In this document: positions 35,547-46,767 of the stretch, piece after piece
Position numbering within the stretch: the stretch's first letter is position 1
How the letters are laid out: each line of letters opens with the position of its first letter
NCBI GenBank assembly: GCA_011316305.1
Contig: SAUG01000055.1
Coordinates: forward strand, 124,001-188,000
Length of the DNA: 64,000 nt
Direction of reading: 5' to 3'
Source of the DNA: Rusavskia elegans
Lineage: Eukaryota > Ascomycota > Lecanoromycetes > Teloschistales > Teloschistaceae
Translations under genes and position numbers: made by a program
Notes under the pieces: model-generated
Told to the model about the DNA's origin: nothing
Database searches by the model: none
What the model saw: the letters and a program-made list of their open reading frames with translations, nothing else

Positions 35547-35709
35547 TTATTCTTTCTGGGCGGCGCGCATAAGATTGCGAGATTCTCCTCGAATTTCTGC
35601 ATGCGCTCCTTCTCCTTTCCTTGCCTCTGGTTCCCACGGGGGAACATTACCTTCCTCGGCCAAGATGAAGCAGTGATCGGGGTCCTCACGCACTCGGCCT
35701 CCAGGGAGC
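35547..35709 (-). CDS. Candidate alternative last exon b of the DUF7726-like gene
   Basis: Acceptor GTACAG (35710-35711) in phase 2 is followed by an open frame LPGGRVREDPDHCFILAEEG and PPWEPEARKG, closed by TAA at 35547-35549 after 53 complete codons. It matches cassette a at the start (P-G-G, then R/H-E-D/E-P) and later (P-x-W-E-P). No ATG or own promoter is evident. It could be used instead of cassette a by alternative acceptor choice, or be a decayed duplicate. Confidence 0.55.
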
Positions 35710-35808
35710 CTGTACCTTCTCTAAGGGATTGTTTTGGTGCAGCTTATCCAGAGATGATACGATCAAGCGCAACAAGAACTAGCAGTGACATGAAGACAAG
35801 AAGGATCC

Positions 35809-36620
35809 TCAGACAACGCAGTGAAGGCGGTAATAAAGACTGTCCCTCCCGCCAGGTTCCCAATACGGGGTAGGTCCTCCTTTGAAGGTGATAACAGGGC
35901 CGAAATTGTTGGGTTCTTCGTGCAAAAGTCCTCCAGGAAATCTATGCTTCATAAAGAACGCCGCACGCGAAGCAACAGAAACCACGCGAATATAAGGAAA
36001 GTATAGACTCACTCCTTTTCAGCTTCTTCCCTTGCCTTGGACTTCTTTCCGCCCTCCCAGATGCGAAGCTTCTCCAGAAGCACATACCCCCAGTAGTACG
36101 CCGGACTGTCGCCTCCACCCATCTTCCCCTTCTTCTTGAGGAACGTGCCTAGGCTTCGAGGGCTCGGGCCTGTGGAGTTCCTATGACACTCCACTGCACC
36201 CATCCTACTCTCCAGCTCTTCCATCTCTTTCGACATGCCAGCCTGGGTCAATTTTTTATTTGTGCCGGGGATATTCTGTTTGTCGGTCAAGAGCTTGTTG
36301 AGCTTCCGACGGACGACCGACGCGTCGTCGTAGCAAGGGACTTCGCCGTGGATTTCATCGAGTGGGATGTCGCGGAAGTCGCTGTATTGAGCTTGGATTT
36401 CGACAGCGGCTTTGGAGAGTTTAGGTTTGGAAGTGGGTTTCGCGTCGGCGTTCTCTTTATCGGTGTTGGACTCGCTGGTAGAGCCTTTGGAGGGTTTGGA
36501 TTTGGAGTAGGGGGAGACACGCGGAAGGGTTTGAAAATAAAAGGGGCGTCGCAGGATTTGTTTACGGTCGCGGTCGCCTCTGACGTCAAGCGCGTTTGAC
36601 GTCAGAGTACGCAAAGCCAC
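35809..36620 (-). CDS. DUF7726-like protein, primary model ending in cassette a
   Basis: Minus strand, exons 36620-36013 and 35941-35809 (about 246 residues). Exon 1 has a Ser/Lys-rich low-complexity N-terminus, then EIHGEVPCYDDASVVRRKLN and a segment ending with SLGTFLKKKGKMGGGDSPAY and YYWGYVLLEKLRIWEGGKKS. This layout (charged lead-in, V-x-x-Y/C-D-x-x-x-x-x-R-R-K, a second helix, then G-x-M-x-G...Y..Y..-E-K-R) matches my recollection of fungal DUF7726 proteins, probably helix-turn-helix-like; function unknown. The intron 35942-36012 has donor GTGAGT and acceptor CATAG, phase 2, and joins to FPGGLLHEEPNN, the expected short C-terminal element. The protein is shorter than many family members, so an upstream exon may be missing at the nearby RIP boundary. 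Three more candidate last exons lie downstream. Confidence 0.75.
35942..36012 (-). other. Intron before cassette a
   Basis: 71 bases, donor GTGAGT, acceptor CATAG. The split codon GA|A keeps the frame. Confidence 0.75.
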
Positions 36621-37087
36621 GTGATGCTAAGCGAGCCGGCCGATCAGACGAGAATTACCGTATTATCTGGCATATAAGGATATGAATGCGTATAAGATAT
36701 GTTGTCGTATAAGATATTGTTTCAAATCAGGATTTTTAAATTTGAAAAGATAATTATATATAAGATATATATTTAGAAAAATTGAAGTTCGCTATATAAA
36801 AATAGATAAAAGTATTAAAATAAAGTAGACTTCGGCGAATATAACTATTTTTATTCGTTCGTTTATCGTATTCGAATTTATAGATACGTCAAATTGATTT
36901 ATCCGCCAATTTTTTTATCGAAATTTTAAACGTATATTAAATATAATAATTTCGCTAATTGATTTATAAAATATATCTATTTATAAATTTTATTTATATA
37001 TAAAATTCTATTTTAAATAAATATAAATCGTATAGTTGATATATAAAAATAATATTTTATATATCAAATTATATAATATTTAGAAAT

Positions 37088-37279
37088 ACCAAAAAAAAAA
37101 ACGAATTTTAAATTATTGATATATATAAAGCGCCAAGCGATTATTTTACGTAATTTTATTATCAAACAATCGAGGTTTGAAGCGGAACTTTAACGAATTT
37201 CGAGCAATCGAATGATCGAAATGGCGATTGGCTCGATTTAATTATACCAGAAAAAAACAAATTTTAAATAATTAGTATA
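37088..37279. repeat. Tandem duplication of a ~156-bp unit, second copy split by transposons
   Basis: Unit 1 begins TACCAAAAAAAAAAACGAAT at 37088. Unit 2 begins TACCAGAAAAAAACAAAT at about 37244. Unit 2 continues after G4 (AAGAAATTATTTTACGTAAT at about 41967) and again after G6 (TATCAAGCAATCGAA at about 56061). The whole 37.3-56.1 kb stretch is therefore insertions into this one unit. Confidence 0.6.
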
Positions 37280-37287
37280 TATGAAAC

Positions 37288-37447
37288 TAAACTGGCCATT
37301 CGAGTCGAGTTATAAATTTAAAATTATAATTCGACCCGATTTTCTAACCTATTTAGGCGAAGTTTTAATCTATACTAGTAATTCTAGCGCGTTAATCACG
37401 TTTATCGCGTTTTCGGATCGCCATTTCAATTCGAAACGGCCAGTCTA
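37288..37447. mobile_element. 160-bp hAT-like mini-element
   Basis: TIRs TAAACTGGCCAT (RIP-altered TAGACTGG) and ACGGCCAGTCTA, with perfect 8-bp duplication TATGAAAC (37280-37287, 37448-37455). LTR element G4 begins at the very next base. Confidence 0.82.
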
Positions 37448-37455
37448 TATGAAAC

Positions 37456-37867
37456 TGTAACGTTCCTATACGTCAAAGAACGTTATATTCGAGTCTAGCT
37501 ACAGCCGTAGGCGTAGTCCGAGCTACTAAATAGTAAAGGAATTCTAATATAGATTATTATAACCAATCCCGCGTAGCCGCGAAAGTATAGTTATAATATT
37601 ATAAGGCGTCTATATTATAGAAGTAATTAAAAAGAGAATAGTAGAAACGTATTTAATAATTATATTAATAACTAATAAAGGAAGCTATTTAATAGGATTA
37701 AAAAACGATATATATAATAAAAGTAGCCGATAGTATCGATAGATAGCCGTCTACTAAAAGTTTCTATTATAGTAATCGGCTATCGCAGCTACGGGCGGCT
37801 ATAGATAATTAGGTTCGTTTATTTAACTAATTTTCTAGTATACCTCTATAAAACTATAGATATAATA
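37456..37867 (-). repeat. G4 LTR (3' in element orientation)
   Basis: 412 bp; starts TGTAACGTTCCTATACGTCA on the plus strand. Confidence 0.82.
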
Positions 37868-38045
37868 TAGCCCTTTTATATCGTTTTCTATCTAGTCTTT
37901 CTATATACGGGATCTATAAAATTCTAACTTTTTTTTTTATTTTATTTTTCTTTCTTTAAATATTTTTATTATATATTTTCGAAAAAGTAATTATTTAAAA
38001 TCTTTTTATCGAATTTAATTAAAAGGTATTATTATATCTTTTTTT

Positions 38046-39171
38046 CCTCTTGTAGGGCCTCTGTCCGAGGTTATAATTGAATTATTATATATATACGTTT
38101 TATCACCGTAGTTTTTATACGGTAATAATAGTTGTTGCTTGTATAGCAAAGAATTTTCGTAGTTAAAAGTTAACTAAGGTTCGCAGCGCAGTTAATCGTT
38201 TTTATTCTATTATATCCTCTATTTAATTACTATTCCTCCTCTATATAAGTATACCTTTTGTTACTCGCAGTCCTCCACGTAACTCCAAGAACAAATATCG
38301 CTCTATATATACGGAAGAGCGAGCGACCTTCTGGTACGTAGCCTTGTCGATTCCTTTATACTACTTCGAAATACGTACGATTATAAGCTACTAATATAGC
38401 TTCCAGGACTACCTGCTAGGCGGTAATACTATCTTTTATCCTCGTTACTTCGTCCTCGTTTACGGTCGTATCCGAATCCAGACAGCCTGCTAATCTATCT
38501 AGATACTCGATAACTACTAGTTTAACGGCCAGCTTAGATTTCTGCTCGAATTCTAGCAGGATAAAGGCTCCTACTAGAAGTCTAATATAGTCGCTAAAAC
38601 TATATAGCTCCGGCGGATTCGGAATATAAAGCTTTAATATTATATTTAGGACTATCGGATTCTGGGATTCGAAGTCCGTTATAGTAGGCGGACTGTCGAG
38701 GACTCGGTCGACGTAATCGAGTAGCTCGAATTCGGCGGTTTTAAGCTCTATTTTTTTAAATTAGAAAGATATAATCGTAGTTATAATATTAGTAGAGGTT
38801 CTATATATATTAGCCTGCAGCCTGGGCTGTTGCGGAAGATACGTATGTCAGATACGATAGTATAAATCAAGTCAGTCCGTAGTGGTTGCGTAAAGGTACT
38901 GGTAAAAGAAGACGAAGAAGAAGCGACTGTAAGGTATATATATATACGAAATTTCTGCTACGTTATATCTTAAATAAGCTATAGGAACTTATACTACGAG
39001 CGTATTACGGAATAGATTAGAATTAATTTTAAATAGTTCTTTAGTTTAAGTTAATCGGACTAGAATACTAGTTCTTATACCGTATATCGAACGCTAGCGT
39101 AATAATACTAAAGTAAATTACTTACGGAACCGACGGTTAATCGGATACCAAAAAAACAAATAAAATAATAA
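38046..39171 (+). mobile_element. Family C retroposon C1 (1,126 bp), least mutated copy, inside G4
   Basis: Flanked by the 12-bp direct repeat ATATCTTTTTTT (38034-38045, 39172-39183). It starts CCTCTTGTAGGGCC and ends with an A-rich tail (GGATACCAAAAAAACAAAT). CA and TG are common, so it is younger than its host. A frame of ~150 codons on the opposite strand (about 38760 to 38370) is open except for one TAG and includes FELLDYVDRVLDSPP and VVIEYLDRLAGCLDSD. The same protein is recognisable in C2, C3 and, diverged, in C4. A small hairpin ACCGTAGTTTTTATACGGT lies near the 5' end. Variable-length TSDs plus an A-rich end suggest target-primed insertion, but no reverse transcriptase is encoded. 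Confidence 0.78.
38370..38760 (-). pseudogene. Conserved family C protein, antisense to the A-rich tail
   Basis: Minus-strand reading with residues FELLDYVDRVLDSPP, then LYIPNPPELYSFSDYIRLLV, then VVIEYLDRLAGCLDSD, then a TAG, then VVLEAILVAYNRTYFE. Mostly alpha-helical in composition. Matching readings occur at about 53930-53520 (minus) and 45860-46260 (plus). Function unknown; a Gag-like structural role is one possibility. Confidence 0.6.
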
Positions 39172-41546
39172 ATATCTTTTTTTTATAATCTTTATATTTA
39201 TAATTCTTTAAAAGAATATAAAGTTAAAGTAGAAAGTAATATCTATAGAAAGTTTATTTATATCTAGAAGTTTTATAATTTTTTAATTTCCGATACTATC
39301 TATACTAGCCGATTATTTTTAATTTTTTTTTTTTCGATTACTAACGTTTATAGAAAAATATTTCGAAGATAAAAAGAATAAACTCCGATCCGATATTAAA
39401 AATATTTTTAATAAATATACCGAAGTACGTTATTATATCGAGTCTTTTCTAGATTTTAAAAAGGAGATTCGTAATTAGTATTTTATTTAGAAGTCGGATT
39501 TCCGCCGACTTTTTAGGAAGTAAAAATATTTTATTATTTATTATCGCGTTTTAGATAAATATAAAAGTAATTTTATTATTTAGAAATAACGTATATTATT
39601 TTATTTTAATAAATTCGACAATCCTATTACGTTCTACTCTTCTATTAATTTTATACTAGCTATATAAAAAGTATTCGTTAAATCTATTTCTAGTTTCGAT
39701 TTAACTAATCTAGATCGGTTTCTAAAAAAATTCGATTTTTTCTAGCTTCTGTCTTTAATAAATATATAAAAGATTATCTAATTAAAGATTTTTTTATATT
39801 ATATTTTATTTCTTTCGGATTTAGATTTCGAGATTATAAATTATATCTAGACTTTCTAAAATTTCCGCTAATTTTTATTTTTTAGCGACTATTTTATTCT
39901 ATAATAATAAAGATAAAAACTATTTATCTTTTAGTTATATATTTAATATAGAGTCAGGTATTCTTTTTTCTAATTATATTTTTAATTCGGATATAGAATT
40001 ATATTTAGTTTTTTCTATTTCTTTAATAATATTTTTATAGATTTTTTTAATATCTTCTATCTATAACTTTTATATTATTTCTTAAATTTTATCGTATTTT
40101 AATACTAGTTATAAAAGTAAATAATAATATTTTTTTTTAGATTTTTATTTCTTATATTTCGTTTCCTTCTTTAAATAAGGTATCGAATTTTTTAATTTAT
40201 TCGTAGTTCGTATTTAACGCGATATCTAGCTTTCTATATAAAAGATTTTTATATACAAAAAAATATACTATTTATAGTTCTATTTTTCTTCTAACTATAC
40301 TTTTTTAAATTAGTATTCTAGAAGTTAATTTTTTTTATTTATTTCCGAATATAATATATTATCTAGTACTTTCGATTATTATAAAATTTAAAATTCTAAT
40401 AAATCTATTTTTTATTTTTATTTCGATATCTATAATCCTATTATTCTATTATAGACGGCTTTAAATAAATCTTTTAATTTAATTATATAATCCTTTTATA
40501 ATCTTATTTTTTTTTTCTCTATTTATAAAAGCTATTATTTTATAACTTTTAATTTTTATTTTAAACGCCGCTATAAAAGGTTTTTCGGTTTTATAAAATT
40601 TAAATTCTATTATTACTCTCTTTTTAGTTTTTCTAGGTTCTATAAAGTACTATCCTGATTCCTTTTTATCTAATAGATAGATAAAGTATTTATTATTATA
40701 GCAGGTTATCTAACTTTTAATTATATATTTTTTAGTTTTTTTTCTAAATAATTTCTCTATTATTTTAAACTAGTATTTAGTTACCTCTATTATCTTTTTA
40801 ATTAGGTAATTCTTTTTAAAATATCCCGTCTTTTTATATAAATAATAAACTTTAATCCGCGATCTTTTATTTTCGATAGTATTAAGTTCTATTAAATTTC
40901 TTTTAAACTATCTTTTAATAGATTCTATTTTACTAAATTTCTATTTATCTAAATATATTTTATACTACCTAGTATTAATTTTAGTTGCTAATTCGATAAA
41001 GAACGCTAGCGAATTTAGTTCTTTAATTACTATTATAGCTTTTTTAATTTTTATATAGAGTTTTTTATAGAAGTAAACTTTTAAAACTAAATTTTTCTAG
41101 TCTATTTTATAAGCTAATATTCTAAACTAAATAGTATAAATAACTATCGATTTCTACTATTTTAAAACTATTAGTTTCCTTTTTATTATTCTATCTTTAT
41201 TATTATTTTTAAAAGTTTTTTTTATAGCTATAATTAGATTATCGAAAATATAGAGAATCTATAATATTTTATCTTCTTATTAACTTTCCGGATTATTAAA
41301 ATAATCCTCTATACAGGGCTATATCTAATTAAAAGCTATCTTTTCTAGAAATAATATTATAAATAGAACTTTAATTACTTTTTTCGGAAACTAGTATATA
41401 TATAATATAAAATAGATATTTATCTAAATAATTTAAGATTTTAAAGATTTTTTATTTTTTTTATAAATATTAGGAGTTACTATTTTAATAGTATCGCTTC
41501 GATCTATAGAGCGGGGTAATAAGATCGATATAGTAAATTATTAAAA

Positions 41547-41958
41547 TATAACGTTCCTATATATTAAAGGGCGTTATATTTAAATCTAGCTATAGCTATA
41601 GGCGTAGTCCGAGCTACTAAATAGTAGAAAAATCCTAATATAGATTATTATAACTAATCTCGCGTAGCTATAAAGATATAATTATAATATTATAAAGTAT
41701 TTATATTACGGAAGTATATAAAAAGAGAATAGTAGAAATATATTTAATAATTATATTAACGACTAACAAAAGAAGCTATTTAATAGAAATAAAGAACGAT
41801 ATATATAATAAAAGTAGTTAATAGTATCGATAGGTAGCTATCCGCTAAAAACTTCTATTATAATAGTCGGCTATCGCGGCTACGGGCGGCTATAGATAAT
41901 TAGGCTCGTTTACCTAGCCAATTTTCTAGCGTATTTCTAAAAAGTTATAGATATAATA
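41547..41958 (-). repeat. G4 LTR (5' in element orientation)
   Basis: 412 bp, aligned throughout with 37456-37867, more RIP-mutated. Confidence 0.82.
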
Positions 41959-41990
41959 GAATTGCTAAGAAATTATTTTACGTAATTTAA

Positions 41991-42392
41991 TATAACGTTT
42001 CTATATATCAGAAGGCGTTACGTTCGAGTCTAGCTATAGCCGTAGGCGTAGTCCGAGCTATTAAATAGTAAAGAAATTCTAATATAGATTATTGTAACTA
42101 ATCTCGTATAACTATAAAGATAAAATTATAATATTATACAACGTCTTTATTATATAGATAATTATAAAAGAAACGACGAGTTAATTAGTAATTATATTAA
42201 TAGTTAATAAGAAAAGCTATTTACTAGATATAAAAAGTAAAATATATAGCTAATAGACTGTCGTATCTACTAGAATCAATTTACTAAATAGCAGCGACTC
42301 TATAGTTCTACCGGCTCTAAATAAACTAAACTATTAATCCGTTTATCTAATTAATAAACGTAAAATACTCCTATAGAACTATAGATATAATA
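41991..42392 (-). repeat. G6 LTR (3' in element orientation)
   Basis: 402-bp LTR variant with a distinct central part, shared with 55656-56056. Confidence 0.8.
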
Positions 42393-43112
42393 CGGCCTTC
42401 TCTATATCGTTTTTCTAATTTTTTTTTAAAGTTTTCTAGATATTTTCAAGGTATTTTCTTAAATTTCTAAATATTTCTCTTTCTAAAAACCTTTTTTATT
42501 TAATTAGAAATATATTAGTTTTTTTTATCGACTATATATTCGATTTCGTATTTCTTTTTTTTCTAGTAATACTAGTCTTTTATAAATAGTACCTATAGAA
42601 GCGTTTTTTTAAAAAGACTAACGTATAATTTTAGAAATATTTCTATAGCTAGTAACTTTATAAAGTACTATTTTATTTCTAATACTTTCGATTTCGAAGA
42701 TTTCTATATAAAATCTATTTAATTTTCTATCTATTAAACTTTTAGTTAATAGAAATATTTTATCTTTTTTTTTAATATTATAATATTTTCTAGATTTATC
42801 TATTTTTTCTTTTATCTTTTTTTGTTTTCAATATTTATATTTATATTTTTACTTTATTTTAATTATTTTTTATTTTATTTATATATATTTACGCTGCCGG
42901 GTTTTTTATTTCCGAAATAATTCTTTATTTTAGAATTTTATTATATAATAACTCGTCCGATATTATTTAGATATCGTTATTATATAATAAATTAATTACT
43001 ATTTATATTTTTAGAAATATTTAATCTAATTTTTTCTTTTTTCCGAATAGTAGATTTTTATATAGATTTCTAGAGTTTAATTTATTTTTTCTATCTAATC
43101 GTCCGTCTAGAA

Positions 43113-43654
43113 TAGATTAGTCGTCGGATCGAGTTTTAAATTTAGATTAAAAGAATCGATTCGACCCGAATCGGTTCCGACTTTTTTAAATATCGAATCG
43201 AATCAGTTTCGACTTTTTTAAATACTAAATTAATTCGGTTTCGGATTAAATTTAGAAATTAAAATTTAATTTACTAAAACTATTTAAACTGCTAAATTTA
43301 AATATAAAAATATAATTCTATTATAAAAACTATATCAATCTATTTAAAAAATTTCTAGTTAAACGAAATATATTATCAAAATATATTACTTTTATATAAA
43401 ATTAATTAAATAATTAATTAATTTCTTTATTATAATATTATATTATATTAATTATAATATTTTATTTTATATTTAAGATTTAGTAGATTAGATCAGATTT
43501 CTATTAATTTTTATTTTATAATCCGATTTAATTTTCGGTTTTAATTTTAGAAACCGATTTATACCGTTTAATAGATCGGATCGAATTAATTTACTAAAAT
43601 TCGGATCGGGTTTCCGAAATACTAATAAAAATTCGATCCGAAATAGCTAGCCTA
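43113..43654. mobile_element. hAT-like miniature element B3 (542 bp) inside G6
   Basis: Reverse-oriented relative of B1 and B2. The left end TAGATTAGTCGTCGG corresponds to the B right arm, the right end CGAAATAGCTAGCCTA to the B left arm. Flanks GTCTAGAA and ATCTAGAA differ by one G/A change. Confidence 0.72.
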
Positions 43655-45001
43655 ATCTAGAAATAAATTAATATAATTATTATCTATTTTATTCGTAATA
43701 TCTAAATTAGTTCTTTTATAAAATTTAAAATAAAATGTTAATCTTTATCTAAAATAATTTTTTCTGTAATTTTATTTTTATAGAATACTATTTTTAATAA
43801 TAGAAATACTAGTTATTCTACTATTATTCTACTTTTATATAATATAAATTTTATATATTTTATAAATCTATTTACTATTATTACTATTATATTATATAAT
43901 ATTTATATTAATAAATCGATAGATTCTGGCAGCTCTATTGTAAAGTTTATTATAATTTATTAATATAGTTACTTTAGTTTTTATATCGGATTTAGTGTAC
44001 TAATTTATTTTAGACGATCTTTTTTTAATATTATAAAGTCTAGATAGTTTTTTATATATTTATATATTTATCTTTTTTTGAATTAATTTTAATATTTTTA
44101 TAAATTTTTAATATTCTATTATTTTAGAATTATATATTTATTAAATAATATCGGTAATTTCTTCCGAAACTTCTATTTTTTCTAGAACTTTTCTGTTTCT
44201 TTTTAGTAAAAGTCTATTTATTTTTTCTATTACTTCGTAGTCTATCTTTTGATTTAAATTATCGATAACGATATTATCCGTATTTCTAATATATCTTGTT
44301 TTAAAGATAGAATATATAATTTTTTCTATCAATTTTAGTTATTTTTATTTAAATTCTTTATTAATTAAAAACGATAGAAAGTTTTTATAATCTATATAGA
44401 CTATTATCTTTTATTAATATATCTTTTATATATATCTTCTAATATATAAAGTTTACTACGATTACTACTATTTCTTTATCTATTATTATATAGTTAATTT
44501 CTATAGAAATTAATTTCTTTTAATAGTATTTTCAAGGTTTAATTTTTTGTATTATATAAAACTCTAGTATTCTATCTAAAATATCTATATATAGTATTAT
44601 TTATTTTTTCGAATCGAAAATTTCTAAAAAATTTTTATTTATAAAATATTATTTAAATTTTTAAAAGCTTCGTTTTTAACCTATATCTATTAAAATATCG
44701 TATTATTATCTAATAGGTCTATTAGAGAGATAGACTTCTTTATATATCCTTCTATTATATTTTTATAGAATTTTATAAATTTTTTAAAAATATTATATAT
44801 CTTTTTTATTCTTAGATATAGACTATTTCTTTATCGTTTATAATTTATTTACTTCTATTATAATACCTCTCTAGTTTAATTATATTGTCTAGAAAGATTA
44901 CTTCTTTTTTAAAAAATTTCGATTTTTTTTAACTCTAAAATTATATTTTCGAAATCTAGTATTTTCTTTATATATTATTTATATTCTTCTTTTATTTCTA
45001 A

Positions 45002-45025
45002 AAATACTAATATATCGTCTATATA
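45002..45025 (-). pseudogene. Reverse transcriptase box of G6
   Basis: Minus-strand reading YIDDILVF keeps the YxDD catalytic residues although surrounding frames contain stops. Confidence 0.75.
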
Positions 45026-46354
45026 GATTATAATAAAGATATTAGAATAGTAATATATTACTTTATTAATCGCGTATTATTAAAACGTAGAAATATTTAT
45101 TTATCCGAAAAGTATTACTAAATATTTAAACAGTCTATATTTTATTTTAAATACTATTTTCTATTCGTTTTTTTCTTTCATTTTTAAAAGATTAAAAGTA
45201 TCTTTTAGGTTAAGATTTATATACTATTTAGCTTTTCCTAATTTACTTTTTAAATTTATTAGAAAAGAAAATAAATATTTATCTTTTTATATTACTATAT
45301 TAAAATCGGAAGTTTCTAATCTTTTTTAAAATAAATATAATCGATTATTATACTCTAGATTTATAATAATATATATATCTTTATTTATTATTTTATTTAT
45401 TTTTTTAATATCCGGTTAACCGTCGGTTCCGTAAGTAATTTACATTAGTATTGATACGCTAGCGTTAGATATACGGTATAAAAACTAGTACTCCAGTCTA
45501 ATTAATTTAAACCAAGGAACTATATAAAATTAACTCGAATCTATTCTGTAATACGCTCGTAGTATAAGTTTCTATAATTTATTTAAGATATAACGTAGTA
45601 GAAGTTTCGTAGTATATATACCTTACGGTCGTTTCTTCTTTTTTTTCTTCTATTAATACCTGTAACTACTACGGACTAATTTAACTTATACTATTATAAC
45701 TGACGTACGTATTAACCGTAATAGTTTAGACTGCAGGCTAATATATATAAAACCTCTACTAATAATACTGGACCTGGATTTTTAGTATTTTTTAAAGCAG
45801 TCGCCGACAGAATCCTTTACCTATAACTACGATTATACCTTTCTAATTAAAAGAAATAGAGTTCGAAACCGCTAAATTTAAGCTATTTAAAAATGTCGAC
45901 CGAGTTTTCGCTAATCTGCCTACTATAATAAACTTTAAATCTCGAAATCCGTCGGTTTTAACTATAATATTAAAACTTTCTATTCCGAATCCGTCGGAGC
46001 CGTACGGTTTTAGCGACCGTATTAAATTTCTAGTAAAGGCCTTTATCCTACTAGAATCCGAGCTAATAGTCGAGCTGGTAGTTAAGCTGGTAGTCGTCGA
46101 ATATCTAGATAGGTTAGCAGGCCGTCTGGATTCGGGTACGACTATAGACGAAGATAAAATAATAAGAGTAAAAGATAGTATTACCGTCTAGTAGATAGTC
46201 TTGGAAGTTATATTAGTAGCTTATAATCGTACGTATTTCGAATTAATATAAGAAAATCTTGGTACGTAGAAGATTGCGAGTATTAAAAGATATATTTATA
46301 TAAAGAAGGAATAATAATCAAAAAGAAAATATAATAGAATAAAAACGATTAATG

Positions 46355-46767
46355 TATTATATCTACGATTCTATAGAAATACGCTGGAAGATTAGTTAAA
46401 TAAGCGAATCTAATTATCTATAGCTGTCTATAGCTGCTATAGCCGACCTTTATAGTAGAAACTTTTAGCGGATAGCTATCTATCGGTACTATCGATTACT
46501 TTTATTATATATATTATTCTTTACTTCTATTAGATAGTTTCTCTTATTAGTTATTAATAGAATTATTAAATACGTTTCTACTATTCTTTTATTAATTACT
46601 TCCGTAATAAAAATACTTTATAATATTATAACTATATCTTCGCGGCTATACGGAATTAGTTAAAAAAAATTTATATTAAAATTTCTTTACTATTTAATAG
46701 CTCGAATTATATCTATAATTATAGTTAGACTTAAATATAACGACTTTTAATAAATAGGAATATTATA
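46355..46767 (+). repeat. G5 5' LTR
   Basis: 413 bp, heavily RIP-mutated, starts TATTATATCTACGATTC. Confidence 0.8.

Larger units (their letters stand above)
37456..41958 (-). mobile_element. LTR retroelement G4 (same family as G1), interrupted by C1
   Basis: Two 412-bp LTRs (37456-37867, 41547-41958), coding on the minus strand. The interior next to the 5' LTR matches the start of the G1 interior. Minus C1 the interior is about 2.55 kb, the same as G1's 2.5 kb. No reverse transcriptase was found. The 5-bp flanks are GAAAC and GAATT, an imperfect match (3 of 5), so the insertion boundary is less certain than for G1, G3, G5 and G6. Confidence 0.75.

Noticed and set aside
35809..35941. Chaining the four C-terminal cassettes into one long spliced message
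   Set aside because: None of the cassettes offers a phase-2 GT donor before its stop, so serial inclusion would break the frame.
38046..39171. Family C as a Helitron, because of the hairpin near one end
   Set aside because: Helitrons insert between A and T without duplication; family C has 12-15 bp duplications and an A-rich tail.
44141..44332. 63-codon minus-strand open frame in block 2
   Set aside because: It is part of the G6 polyprotein relic (between reverse transcriptase and the 3' LTR), not an independent gene.
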